Shown: positions 23,085 through 35,744 of the stretch, one piece after another
How positions within the stretch are numbered: position 1 is the first letter of the stretch
Layout of the letters: each line of letters opens with the position of its first letter
Source of the DNA: Dicaeum eximium
Lineage: Eukaryota; Chordata; Aves; Passeriformes; Dicaeidae
DNA length: 64,000 nucleotides
Direction of reading: 5' to 3'
Assembly: GCA_013396995.1 (NCBI GenBank)
Contig: VWZP01007940.1
Span: forward strand, 853,431 to 917,430
Made by a program: the position numbers and the translations under genes
The notes under the pieces: generated by a model
Told to the model about the DNA's origin: nothing
The model's input: only the letters and a program-made list of their open reading frames with translations
The model's database searches: none

Positions 23085-23750
23085 AAAGGATCTGGAAGTG
23101 CTGGTTGACAGCTGGCTGAACATGAGCTAGCATGTGCCTGGGTGGACAAGAAGGCCAGGATGTCCTGGCCTGTATCAGAAACAGTGTGGCCAGCAGGACC
23201 AGGGCAGTGATACTTCTCTGTACTCAGCACTGGTGAGGGCACCAATTGAGGATAGTGTTCTGTTCTGGCCCCTTATGACAAGAGGGACCTTGAGGTGCTG
23301 AAGCGTGTTCAGAGATGGGCAATGGAGGTTGTGAAGGGTTTGGAGCACAGGTCTTCTGAGGAGAGGCTGAAGGAACTGGGCTTGTTTAGCCTGGAGAAAA
23401 GCAGTCTCAGGAGGGACCTTATCACTCTCTACAGCTACCTGAAAAGAGATTGTAGCCAGGTGGGAATCAGTCTCTTCATCCAGCTAACAGGTGACAGGAC
23501 AAAAGGAAATGGCTTCAGGTTACACCAGAGAAAGTTTAGAGTGGATATGAGGAATAATTTCTTTACCAAAAGGATTTTCAAGCACTGGAACAGGCTGTCT
23601 CGGTAAGAGATTGAGTCACTACCCTGTGAGGTAGATGTGGTGTCAAGGGACATAGTTTCGTCTGTCTGTAATTGTCAACCATTGGCTTGGTTGACAATTG
23701 AACTTGATCATCTTAGAGGTCTTTTTCATCTTAATTATTATATGATTCCA
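23085..23750 (+). mobile_element. CR1 LINE 3' fragment with a 103-codon ORF2 remnant
   Basis: This corresponds to the last roughly 650 bases of the element at 11,290-13,345, with the blocks 'gtgctggttgacagctggctg', 'gtatcagaaacagtgtgg', 'gtcttctgaggagaggctgaag' and 'gattttcaagcactggaacagg' in CR1 order. An uninterrupted frame at 23,295-23,606 keeps the C-terminal ORF2 region, including the conserved Glu-Glu-Arg-Leu and His-Trp-Asn-Arg-Leu motifs. The frame lacks the reverse-transcriptase catalytic part, so no function is expected. The 3' end near 23,750 shows 'tcatcttagaggtcttttt' and 'atatgattcc'. The 5' truncation is near 23,085. Confidence 0.9.
23670..23699. repeat. Perfect 12-base hairpin in the CR1 3' UTR
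   Basis: Arms 23,670-23,681 (aattgtcaacca) and 23,688-23,699 are exact reverse complements with a six-base loop. Related CR1 ends have ggttaacggttggac-like sequence at the right arm, so the symmetry probably arose here by substitution or a small copying event and is not a family feature. Confidence 0.85.
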
Positions 23751-23754
23751 AATG

Positions 23755-24150
23755 CCTCTTAAAAACTGACTGTCATGGGGCACTAACCACTTATCTAGGA
23801 AGCCTGTTCCAGTGTTTGACTACCTTTTCTGTAAATAAGTACTTCCTAATGTCAAGTCTGAAACTCTCCTGTTGCATCTTTGAAAAATTCCCACATAAGA
23901 TTCCTATCACAAGATATGAAGGAGAAGATGTCAGTACCTGCCCATCCCCTGCTCCTCCTCAGGAACCTGTAGAGAGTAATGAGGTCGCCCTTCAGCCTCG
24001 TTTTCTCAAAACTGGACCAGCACAATATCTCTAGCCACTCCTCATAGGATATTCCTTCCACCCTTTTCACCAGTTTTGTTGCCCTCCTCTGGATGCATTC
24101 AAGGACCTTAACATTCTTTGTAGATGTGCCCTCTGTGATGGAAGAAGTGT
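23755..24150 (-). mobile_element. CR1 LINE fragment, minus strand, tail-to-tail with its neighbour
   Basis: The plus strand shows reversed CR1 blocks: 'tctaggaagcctgttccagtg', 'gtagagagtaatgaggtcgc', 'cactcctcataggatattcc' and 'gttgccctcctctggatgc'. The minus frame at 23,852-24,157 keeps C-terminal ORF2 motifs such as Arg-Arg-Ala-Thr-Lys-Leu-Val-Lys and Asp-Leu-Ile-Thr-Leu-Tyr. It lacks the last roughly 60 bases expected of a CR1 end, and its left limit touches the end of the plus CR1. One of the two may therefore have inserted into the other. Confidence 0.85.
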
Positions 24151-25639
24151 CAATCACATGATTCAGGAAGCAACCATTTAAAAGTATGGGAATTTATATT
24201 AGGCTGAACCTGAGCAATTTCTTTTTCCTCTACTGAATAGCAGTGGTGGATTTTTTTTAATTACTGAAAAACTGCAAGCATTTTTCCTTAATATATATTA
24301 ATTCTTACAGTTTAGCCATGCTTTCCTGCTCCCTTTTTTCCTACTTAAGAAAGTTTCTTTCATTCAGCAACAAAAAAAAAAGTACTAACAGGACATCCCA
24401 TCCAGACTTATGAATGATAAGTAAATAGTGGGTGAGCAGTGAATAATCCAATTTGATCATAAACTCTGAGTGTTAGAGTCACAAAGAAAAAGAGAAAATA
24501 TATTAACTATTAAATATGCCACAAAAGCACAAAAAAGTTACCAGATTCTTCACAGGAAAGTTTTCTCCCCATCTATTCCCTGGATGACTGAACTCATTTA
24601 TTCTTGACTTCACCATTTGTCAAACCTTTCTTTCTAGAATCTATCAGCTTTACCTTCAGTCAGACATGAGGAGTATCAGATACCAATGTTTTCTGATCGC
24701 ATGAACATGGGAATTTAGTCTACTTGGGCTGTATTTATGCACTTTTATCAATCACAGCACATAGTGGAGTGACTATATTGTTTGACACAGTGGCTAGATT
24801 GCAATCTGACATACTCAACTTCAGTCGTGTATCCCATAATCCAATGTGCAGCTCCTTTAGGTAGCAAGTCAGCACTTCCAAGGTCAGTTATAACCAAAGT
24901 AAGAGAGCATGATCAGGATGTCATATCACTAACACATAACTACCACAGAATGCTACAACATTTCTCCATTCCCTGGGTGACATCTGTAGACTATATAATG
25001 AAGTAGACTGAATCTTGTTAGCAAGTCTAAGGGAGCTCTTATCTAGTGTGGGCAGGGGACGTAGATTCATGCAAATTCCCTTCACTAGGAGGCCCGAGTT
25101 CAAAAACGTAAGGTACAGAGAAGGAACAGTAGGAGGATCTGGTTGCCACCAGTGGTTACCTGATTTGTGTCAGAAGCAGGTGAATCAGCACAGCACATCT
25201 GTTGGCTCCCATCCTTTGTGATGAGAGGCTCTAAAAGGAGGGAATAGCTGGAAGTGGGTTATAGAGCACATATGGTCAAATCAAAGGCAGAAAGGTGGAA
25301 AAAAGCAGCTTACATGGAGTCTGTGTCAAACTCCCCTTGTCTTTGGCTCTGAAGTTGCCTGACTACAATAAATCACTGTGTAATGAAAGGGCTGACTTTG
25401 CACCCTGACCATTTTGCATCCCCTTCTCCATGTAGATCCAACATATATTCATCATTAACTCTTCTCAGATTTTCCTATATATGTTTTATCTATGTAGCAA
25501 GCTATAGAGTGAACCTTGCCACAGAACTCTGCTAAAGTCACACTTTCACAAATTCATCTTAAAACCTCTTTTTTGCTGACACCTTTGATGATGATTCCTT
25601 AAATGGCTCAAACCACTCAGTTGAAGCAAGGATAGGGAA
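24151..25639. other. Sequence between CR1 and LTR-like element, no gene
   Basis: Mostly AT-rich to about 24,800 and then less so. The frames at 24,782-25,221 are short, overlapping on both strands and without domains. The part from about 25,015 to 25,400 may be repeat-derived but I cannot name it. Confidence 0.45.
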
Positions 25640-26825
25640 TGGGAGTTGCAGTCAGTTCACAATGCTGTATTTCTGCTGCTCCTTCCTCCTCACACTCTTC
25701 CCCTGCTCCAGCATGACATCCCACCCTTGCGAGACAGTTCTCCATGAACTTCTCCAATGCAGGTCCTTCCCATAATTTTCAGTTTTTCAAGAAGTGCTCC
25801 AGTGTGGGTCCTTTTACAGAGTACTGTCCTTCACGAATGGGCTGTCCCAGCATGGGTCCTTCCAGAAAACCTACTCCATTGAAACCAGTGAGCTATTGCT
25901 TTCTTCAGGGCACATCCACCACATTTGCCATGGGATCCTGTTGCCTGGACATTTAATGGGTTTTCTTTATGAAAGCCTGCTGAGGTTTTCTTCCTAGGAG
26001 AAGCTTGTTTTCTCTGCACAGATTTCTGTAAACATATCTCTGGGCTGTGTGCTCAAGGACACAGATGCATTCTTCTGCCCTGTCTTCTGATATGGGGAGA
26101 TATGGTTTTCTTCCTCTCAACCTATGATACAGAGAAATGTTATCTCTCTGATTTTGTAAGCATTTTCTAGCAGTCTTGTACTGACCATGATGAAGGAAAG
26201 CATGTGAGCTCTGTACCAGGGCACATATAGCCCAAAATCCTTCTGAACAATGGAGTCATTTTAATAAATCATATAAGCCTTCTGATATTGGAGTCAAAGA
26301 GTCCTGAATCAATGTTGGGCAGAAACAATAGGATCCTTCACCAGGCTGCAGGTGGATCTCTGTACCATCACAGTCCTCCATGGGCTGAAGGGGCACAGCT
26401 GCCTCACCAAGGTCTTCACCATGGGTTGCAGGAGAATCTCAGGTCTGGTGGCTGTAGAACCTCTTCCCCCTCCTTCTGCACTCACCTTGGTGTCTGCAGG
26501 GCTCTTTCTCTCACATATTTTCACTCTCCCAGCTGCTGTTAAAAAACATTTTTACCCATTCTTGAATATGGTATCAGAAGGGTGCTAGCAATGTCCCCAC
26601 TTGGCTCAGCTTTGCCAGAGACAAGGCTGTCTTGAATCCTGCTGGGAATGGCTATTTCACAGAATCACAGAATATTCAGAGTTTGAAGGGATCATCAAGT
26701 TCAGCTCTGAAGTGAATGTCACATTTGGGGAATCTGTCCAACATGAGGGCAGCTTCTGGTATCTTTGCATAGAAGCCACCTCTGCATTCCCTTGGCCCCA
26801 AAACTTTGCCAGATAAAGCAAATAC
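25640..26825 (+). mobile_element. LTR-like avian interspersed repeat, about 1.2 kb, interrupted
   Basis: This contains a run of imperfect 'gctccagtgtgggtcctt'-like and 'ctccatgggctg'-like modules (25,690-25,880 and 26,340-26,440). They are followed by 'cttggtgtctgcagggctc', 'cacttggctcagctttgcc' and 'gcagcttctggtatctttgc', an order I know from a common avian, especially passerine, dispersed repeat thought to be LTR-derived. Family name and orientation are from recognition only. It is interrupted by a CR1 end at 26,655-26,730. The short frames here (25,744-26,588, several overlapping) follow the repeat and are not genes. Boundaries are approximate. AATAAA near 26,264 lies mid-element. Confidence 0.55.
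26655..26730 (-). mobile_element. CR1 3' tip nested inside the LTR-like repeat, minus strand
   Basis: It begins with 'cacagaatcacagaat', the reverse complement of CR1 octamer tail units. It continues with 'agtttgaagggatcatcaag', the CR1 terminal block in reverse, and lasts about 75 bases. LTR-like sequence resumes with 'ctgtccaacatgagg'. This shows the CR1 landed after the LTR-like element was in place, and was severely 5' truncated. Confidence 0.75.
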
Positions 26826-29800
26826 AGTAAGGAGCAACAACAGCAGAGATCTTAAGTGAAATATGGACAGACCAATTGGAAATGTCATTAGAACTACAGA
26901 GACAGGCAATAGAAAATCTGGCAGAACAAATGACAAGTTATAATTATGCTGAACTTTTTTTAAACAAATTTAAAGTGACAAGTCAAACATATGCTATGTC
27001 AAAAATATACGTACTGTTGCTCAAGGGTTTTTTTTTTTTTGCTTCTAGTACTATGTTCCTTCACAGTAATTTTGTTGTCACAATTGAATCTGAATTTCTT
27101 TTTAAAAATAAAACACAGCCACAAAACCACTTTCTATAATCTTGTACCTTTTCTCTGCCTTTCTCTCATATTCCCCAGTCATTTACACCTATTCTGTCAG
27201 GGCCTTTTTCTGCTAATATTTTCATGCTGAAAATCTTTCTTGGACGTATTCATACCATCTATTTTAACCTTCTGTTTTTTGGTAGATTTCATACCACATG
27301 ATGAAATAATTTACCATTAGTTCTCTATGTGTCTTACTAATTCACCACTCTGTCAGCACCTACACTGATGGGATGTCTGCAATGTGCCAATCTGTAACAG
27401 TCTTTGGTACTGTATTGATCTTTAGGGCCATTGTAGATTAACTCGAGCTTTCTATGTTTTGGAAATGGTTTTGAGGGTGGATATGGAGCTGAAGGTGGAA
27501 ATACCTTATTTACTATTACTGAAAGCTTAATCCTGTTCCTGGATGAATATAAATCAACTGCTTTCTTACTGTTCAAGACTCTCTACTTACTTTCCATTGA
27601 TCTGTTTTGCAGCAAAACTCCAGAATAGCATCTTTCATAATTTTAGCTGGTTTTGTTTCCACCATGCGTGCACTGGGAATCTTCTTTTCCAGAGCAAATG
27701 GCTAAAGATGCTGCTTAAATATGACCTCCAAAGTTTAAAATTGGCCTTCTCATGCAAGAGTTATTATTTTATCAGTCATTATTAAATGACTTCACAAATC
27801 CTTGAAGATATATTTGCAACAAAAATTATATGTCACTTCTCCTATGTGACTACTGTATGAATTTTCCACTTTGAGAGTACCTGCTCATAAAGCGCTGACT
27901 ACATAGATTTTAGGTTATTTAATAGACCTAAGGTTTCTGAGGAACAGGAGAAGATCTGTTCTATAATATATTCTCCCTCTGCCTCAGACAATCTAATTTT
28001 CGTTTTGCTTTTCAAACCTTGCTCACCTCCCAGCTGATTATTCTGCACATTTATTAAGTTACATGGAAAAAAAAAACAAAAACAACAACAAAAAAAACCA
28101 CCCCGACCAACCAAACACAAAAAACTTGCTTCTTTCACTTTGAGTTCTTTAGATTTTGCTTTTAGCAGATGCACTTTAGAAATTTAGGTGAATGTCCTGT
28201 TTGCTTATTTCAATTCCTTTGGAGCCATAATTGTGTTGTGAAATATTTCCCATCTAGCTTGTATGCCAGCTCTCAGCCCAACAAAATTTAGAACAGTAAG
28301 GATACTGCTTAAGTAAACTCCATTTTCCAAAATATGGTTCATAATGAAAATACTGACAGGCACTTAAATATAGTTACATTATAGCCAATAAAATGCTAAA
28401 GTGTATTCATTTTAAAGCATTCAATGAAACATGACCTACTGTCAGCTAATTCATGGTTACTGGAAAATCTAATTATGTCAAATAACTCTGTTAAATTCCA
28501 AGTTTAATTGCATACAGCGTAAAACACCCTCTACATACCCTGCCCCCTTTTCCCCAAACTGGGTAGATTATTACAAAGGACTGGATGACTCAATTACTTG
28601 GAATCAAAATTTCATGGAAGTTAAGACTGAAAAGAATACATAAACATTAGACACTGAATATCATGAGATGGATACAAATTAAACACTGAACAGCCCCCTC
28701 ACACTCCCTCCCACTCACCCTAGCATTTTTAGATGCCTTAAAATCTTGGAAAATCTGGAAACAAAAGAGATTTAAGAACAGCTTTGTAACAACACAGTGC
28801 TTTGTAACACGTATTAGATTTAGATTCTCAATCTCATCTTTTTTCAAACATTATTTAAGAGGCCAAATTACTATAGTTTCTATGCAGATCTTTCTTATTT
28901 ACTGTCACAAAGCCACCTGAAAGGAAGAAAGATATCAGAAAAATAATTTTCAAATACACAGTTCTTCCACTTGAAAGAAACTCTTCATAAATCTGCCCCT
29001 TTCATATATAAAGCAGTCTATTCAGGCACCCCACGCACATTCAGAGACAGAAGTGTGTGCTTAAAGCCACTACCACCTTACTAATTATGCCTGTGGTATT
29101 CTACAGCTTGTAATACATCCTCTTTCTGTCATTTGGCCATTTTTAACTCGATCATTCAGGTTAAATCCCATTTAATGCCTTCCTTGCAAAGGGCGAGGGG
29201 TGAAAGGAAAGAGGGTTAAGAGCACCTTTTTTCACAACTTCAAACGTAAAGCTATCTTTTAATACAAAACCTTAGTTCTAGTAATAAATGAAGTCACCTG
29301 TAGTAGTATTTATGGAGAACATAAGACATTCCTCCCCTCCCCACTGTCTGTCACTGAGATCCCTCTAAGCTAGGGACTAAAATGACAAATGGCACAAAAG
29401 CTACTCCTGATAAGCCTTATTTTATTAATATTTTCTAGCATGAATCCTTTCTCAGAAAGATGATCGAATTGGAGCAAAGAGAGCTAATACCTGTGCTACT
29501 GAAAGGTATCTTTCATCAGGTGGAACCACTTGATCAAACATTATTTTATGACCTAGTCAGAATAAAAATGAAACTTTTGCTTTATAATTGTCTTCAAAAT
29601 TCCAGAAGCTTTTCCCCCAGAAGCTGTGGTGAACAGATGCTGAGAAATACCTAAACAAGACCAATAGATGTTAGTATTTAGATTTAAATATCTCTAGCAT
29701 TTTCTATTAGTTTATCCACCAAATCCATTTCAAATTACACTTAGCCAGTGCAATTGTATCATTTGAGAATACAAAAAAATTATTTTTAAAACTCTGGTTT

Positions 29801-30609
29801 TACCTTTAATCTGAAATTAGGTTTTCATCATAAAATTATAGCACAGAAATCACACAATACCATGTTGGGGATTACCAAAATTTTAGTGGTTGGAATAGAC
29901 ATAAGGAAGACAAGGTTTACATGGTCTTGCCTAACAAATAAGGTCAGGAACTAGGAGTGGGAGAGTTTCTACTCCAGTGTCAAAAGCTGATACCCAGGAT
30001 CAGAGTGGCAAGCTGGAGTCAGTAGAAGAGATTACAAGTCTGAGACATTTATTAGACAGAAAATGACTGTTCTAAAGGAGATTTTTGCTCAAATACAATT
30101 ATGGTCACACCTGCAAACTCTGGCTGAGATTTCCTGTATGAGGCTGAGGATATAATGCTGCTGACAACGCCTCTATTCCCAACATGGCTGCATGAAGAAG
30201 AACAAGAACAGCTCTGCCAACTTTGAGTCACAGTTTAATCTTCTCTCACATTGCTTAAATTATGTTTTTGTTATTAAAACTCTATATCTAAGATGCAAAA
30301 CTCACACAGAAATGACACCTGTGTTCTCATAGGTTTTCCTATTCTGCCCAGTGGATAGCTGTACTAGTTATAGACTTCAAGTACATAGGCTTTCTCCCTC
30401 TGCCAGATGATGATAGTGTCTTAGAAGACATAAAACAATGTATTATGCCACATAAAGTTTTCCTGTCGAGTTGTATTTGATTTTAACACAGAGCAGTGCC
30501 ATGTTGAGTTTAAAAATGTGAAAAAAATCTGTTATTTTTGACAAAACCTCATGACACATAAGAATTCTAACAAAACTCTATCTAAATTGATGGCAAGCAA
30601 TAATAATTG
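26826..30609. other. AT-rich stretch without a gene
   Basis: No mobile element is recognised in this 3.8 kb. An A-rich tract with CAA motifs lies at 28,066-28,124, after which the minus frame at 27,899-28,174 reads a Cys/Phe run that is an artefact of the tract. Parts near 28,190-28,530 and 29,080-29,240 look like evenly mixed unique sequence with TAATTA-type motifs and might be conserved noncoding DNA, which cannot be tested here. Confidence 0.5.
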
Positions 30610-30648
30610 TTAACAAAAACCATTATTGATAATAATAGTTTTTGTTAA
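30610..30648. repeat. 18-base inverted repeat, one mismatch, 3-base loop
   Basis: Arms 30,610-30,627 (ttaacaaaaaccattatt) and 30,631-30,648 pair at 17 of 18 positions around the loop gat. Flanks are taata-rich. It could be a tiny foldback element or a local inverted duplication. No terminal direct repeats are evident. Confidence 0.9.
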
Positions 30649-32053
30649 TATCAGTAAAATTATTGTGTCTGAGACTCTTACTATCTCTGTTTAAAAGAGG
30701 AAAAGACTTCCTATTGATGTTAGAGGGATTATATTCAGATGCAAGATGCAGTTATTTATTATTCCCCAGTGCTAAAAAGCTTCATTTACTGTTTGGAATA
30801 TTCTGTAATTATTCCAATATGTAGTTTCATTTTCACATCACAGTGTTCTTTGCAAGTACAATTCAACCCTATGTGACTTTATTGGTCATATATATTGCAT
30901 CATAGCACTGACAAATACATTCACTTTGCAAAAGTGAAGCTAATGTGTTCTTTCTTGAAGTTCAGTTTCTGTATGAAATAAGTCTTAGGTGACTGTGCCC
31001 TGTCTTCATCTGTCACAGATGACAGGTACTTTTGAACGCATTGCTCTATCTCAACAGGATTTGACAAAAAAATGTGAAGACAGAGAAATGTGAAGCCCCT
31101 ATCCTGCTTATGAAAACTGACAGCTGAGTGAAATGGAGAGGCCTAAATTAATTTTGCAGGCTGGAGAAGGCAAGTAGAATTCAGTGCCTAAACCTGGTCA
31201 CTTTGGAAAGCCATACTGTGAATTAGCTGTCAGCTGCCCAGTCAGAACAGGGGTGCAACCATTTGCTACAGCAAATGACTAATTTTACCCAGCAAAATAT
31301 GTAAAGTACATAAGAAGAGATATCAAAATATCAGGTAAAGGATGGCTTAGCAAAAATCCATTATGGGGAAAAAAATCAGTCATTTTAGCTTAACTATTTC
31401 TAGAAATATTTTTCTCTCTTCTTCCTCCTCCCAGCCTTTCTTCCCTCATTCAACTGACAAAATTCTGAGAACAGAATTAGCTCCTTTTGTGTTAATTTCT
31501 GTACATCATCTTTATATCTTTATATGTAGTACATATGGTAGATAATGGGAGGGGGGAAAAGGTTTAATTCTTCATCCTGTTCTTGAATGCATCTCTAACT
31601 TTTCACTGTGCAGACTTATTGACTAAAAAGACATTACTTCTGTAATCATGTAACACAATAGAACTGGTGTGAATAAGACAGGAGACATAATCTTTGCCAG
31701 CAATGATGCCATAGGAGAAGAATTAGTATGATTTTATTATTGAGTACTCTTCCAGTGGAATATTTGACTTGAGTTTCTTAATGAAGCTTTAATAGATTTC
31801 TGTTTTTAGACTAATAGCTGTTCACTTAAAGACACTAAAAAAAAAAAAAGATTTATATCTTTTGTACTGAGACAATGTCTAGAGGGGATATGGATTTATG
31901 CCTGCTATGCCTATGATAGAAAGATGGACCCCTAGGAGCAGAGATCATAATACAAGGATAAACAAAATATTGTGGTTCAGCAAGAAGCCATCAATGGAGG
32001 TGGTTTGGCTTGGCACTTTGCATGATATGGCCAACACGCTGGCTTTTAAATTT
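30649..32053. other. AT-rich sequence, nothing recognised
   Basis: Two frames of 60 codons and an A12 run near 31,838 are all I see. No repeat family or conserved block stands out. Confidence 0.5.
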
Positions 32054-32092
32054 TAAAACTATTTAAAACCACACAATTTTTAAATAGTTTTA
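32054..32092. repeat. Perfect 15-base inverted repeat with a 9-base loop
   Basis: Arms 32,054-32,068 (taaaactatttaaaa) and 32,078-32,092 are exact reverse complements. Base composition is almost pure A+T with one C/G pair per arm, so some pairing by chance is easier than in mixed sequence. Confidence 0.88.
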
Positions 32093-35000
32093 CATTAAGA
32101 ATCTCATAAATGCAACAGAAACAGCCTGGTACTGTGAAGAAATACCTTTCATGAAAGCAAAAATGAATGGAGAAGTTCAGAGGTAACCAGGCTTAGTTAT
32201 GGTGAACACCTCTGTAGATGTTCTGATGCCTGGTAAGAAGCGGAGTCCTGCAGAATTTCTGTCACTAGGATGCCACAGAGTCTCTCTTTGCTCTATCTGC
32301 CTATTTTCACAAGGTATGTACTGAGACTTGTAGGTTTTATTTAAATTTGCTCGAAAGTGGTTAGTGTGTCCAAGTGGTTAGTGTAAAAAATAAAAATAGG
32401 GGGGATGAGACATGAGAGACAGTGCTATTACATATGCCTCATACCTTTAAGAAACTATATTAAAGGACTTAATATTGACATTTTAAGGTAATAGGTTAAG
32501 ATTTATATGTCTTTACTAAACTGAGGTACAATACACCTTACTATGTCCTTTAAGTAACACCAAGAGATGATCTGCCGAGGAACATCTAGTGTCCTTTACT
32601 GAATAACCCCTTCAATTCAGTTTTGTGGCAGCAGTTATGAAACATCTTTTGAATATTATCCAACAAATATTCAGCTGAGACTCAGAATAATTGGGAAGAA
32701 AGTAATCATTTCCCTTGACCTTAAAAATCAGTTATGGTGACACATCCCCCATCCCTTCTCTGAGTCAGAGAATTACTTATTTTTTAGTGAATCTGTCTCT
32801 GTAGTGGTAGAACTCTTAGTAAGAACAAACTTAGCACCATCTGCTGCTAAAGGTCTCCATCCAGTAACACACTGGTTAACTTTGGGGGCAGCCTTAAAGG
32901 ATCTGCTGAGCAAGAGTGGACCTGCATGAACAACCATATTTAGGACATGATCAGTCACCCATAATCTTGGTGACTTTAGCTGTGAATGCAGTGCTGTAAG
33001 GGTATGAAAAGAGATCGTCTGCCCACATTAAGTGAAAGATTACCTAATTTGAATACTGATGTTGTTAACCCTGAAAAGCTATTTTACATAAGGACCGAGC
33101 TAATAATGTTCTATATGTGTATTTGCTATATATATGTCTGCATGTATATATATATCTAAACATACAATATCATTATACAGTCAGAAATGGAAGAGATACC
33201 AGAGGCTTTGAAATATAAGAATAGAAAAGGTAGCTTGTTTCAAGTTCTACAGATACACCAAAATAGATATGCGGGATATCATTATGAAACAAAGTGATCA
33301 AGCTACCATCTGAAAATGTCACCCACAACAAAAATAAATCTGCTCTGCAATTGACTATATTTAGATGAATTATGTAAAATCATAAGCAAAATGCTAAGTA
33401 GTCCTTTATAGTATCTTGTGCTGAGATTATTTATAACTCATTAAGAGATTTATGGTAAATGGGTATGTGTTGGGTTTTTTTTTTTCTTCCTTAATCATCC
33501 TGGTGAAGCAAAGTACTGTGAAGGTCTTACAGGACCTTCAAGGCCAGGAAAGTCAAGCATATACATTCATCATAGCATATCTGTATATAGTCTCGCACTT
33601 TCAGTCTGAAACATTTCACTGCCAAAGGATTGAAAGTGTAAGTGGAATTTCACAATCTATCTCTTCTCTGCTTACTCAGCTGCCCTTAGTATAAAGTAGT
33701 TGGTCAGGAAAAATCAATGGGTTCCAGAAGTATCAGGATAGACAAAATTAATGTTATAAATAACACTATACCTAAAATTATGGTAAAAGATGATGAGATT
33801 TACTGAGATCGTCAAAGTTTTTCAACTGTGCTTGGTGTTCATTCTTGCAATGGATCTAATCAGTCTTACGATGTACCAATTGCAGCAAGAATACAAGATA
33901 TTAATTAATTGTCTAATTATCAGCACACTTCCTGTGCTCATGAGAAAAAAAAAGGCACAAAAGCACAACCATAGAACAGCCTGATGCCTCCCTATCTTTA
34001 AACTAATCAAGTCATTCTTTTTTGAAGCGTGTTGACCTTAAAGTCCACTAAAGCCAAATATCCTGACACCTACATGTCCAGTCATTAAATTGGCACTGGA
34101 TAGAAAACACTTTCTGATCACTGTTGGTCTTCAGTGAACACTACAGAGAGGCATAAATTGAAGGGTCATGTGTAACCTTGCCAGTTCTTATTGCTGATCA
34201 GTGAAACTCGGAGGCCAACATTTAACAATGTTACTGACAGAAGACTCTTCTTAGTCTACAGAAAAAATAGCAATGCAAGTCCATCAGTTGTGTTCTTTGT
34301 GGATGTAATATAAGCTATGCAACATTAAACATTATTTAGACAGCATTTAATATGACTTGTTTAATTTTCTATTTCTCCTCTATTCATCCTACACATATAA
34401 CTTACTATGGAGGCATGGAATGCATGGCATATAAATAGATCTATTTTATATATAAATAACCAACAGAAAATTAAAAGCAGCAGTATGTTTAAAGTAGAAG
34501 TGGGACTTTTAATATTTGGAACTATGTCTCATAAATCTAGTTTATGGGTGTAAAAACTGGTGGTTATAATTTTGAATAGAAAAAGTCTGTGCCCAGATTC
34601 ACTACTGCAAAACCAGGATTACAGACACAATTCTTGCCTGTTTACTGTCTGCCAGTTTTAATATGACCCAATTTAAGGTGAAAACCCATGGAATATTTTT
34701 ATAAATTTTGCTAAGTCAAATAAATTACACTCTAAGCATTTGAAAGGATGGAACATTTATGCTGAAGACAAAGCAGAAAGAGGTAGTGGGAGGGCAATTT
34801 TCTTCTATTTTCCATCAATTCTCTTTGGCTTTTTAGATGCCTGCTACCAGCAAAATATTCTGGCTTCCAGTGGAGTGCTCAGACTTCATCTGCAGGTGTA
34901 ATATGGGAATAAAAATTCTGAGAAAGAAAAGAATTCAGACAGAAAAGTAGTGACTCTAAAATCTTGCTGTTAATTTTTCAGCCTAGGAGGTCTTTGGAGT

Positions 35001-35744
35001 ATTTTCAGATTCCATTATCTTTCCTCATTGACAGACCCCAGGGACACACAGGGATGTGGCTTATTCTTCTAGAACTAACAGGGTACTACTTTCCCTAAGT
35101 TTACACGGTTAAGTTTACAATTTTTGTCTAGTTTTTTTTTGATTTTTTTTGAATTTTTTGAGTTACTTGATCTTCCATCACTAAGTTAATCCTTCTAATC
35201 CTTTCATGAGAAAACTATTGTTCACATCAGCTTGCCAAAAAAGGAAACAAAGACTTTCTAGTGTCATGACTGTGTCCTAGATCCTACCAACCAATTACAC
35301 AAATTCCAGCTATTAAGCAAATATGTAACTCAGAACTTTACTGAGGAAAGAGTTGTAGACCTACAAAAAAGTTATTAAAATACACTGTGATGGGACAAGC
35401 AGTATTTTCCTCTCATTTATTGCCTCCCAGGATGATTATCACATTCTAACAGATCAGAGTCTTGATAGTGACTATTTTAACTCACAATTTCTTTTCAGAA
35501 GTATTGAACTGGTTGTCTATGACAAAATATACATTTCTTCTGGCTCAACATTTTGTAGAAGAAGGGTAAGGAGAAGTGAGAAAACAAAATCAACTTGTGA
35601 ATTTTCATAAGTGAATGAGAACAAAGAAGAGCTGAACTAAATATCTGAGCTAAAAATAAAAATTAAAAAATGAAATAAAGTCAGCTTGCTGAGAAAGTAG
35701 AAGAACTTTAATCTGGACTTCAGAAAATCCTATTTTAAGCTTTT
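32093..35744. other. AT-rich stretch without a gene
   Basis: It contains a 17-base near-repeat of 'gtggttagtgt' at 32,358-32,385 and TA-dinucleotide runs at 33,127-33,156. Frames of up to 80 codons (33,452-33,694 plus) start beside a T-run and have no domain. No mobile element is recognised. Confidence 0.55.
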
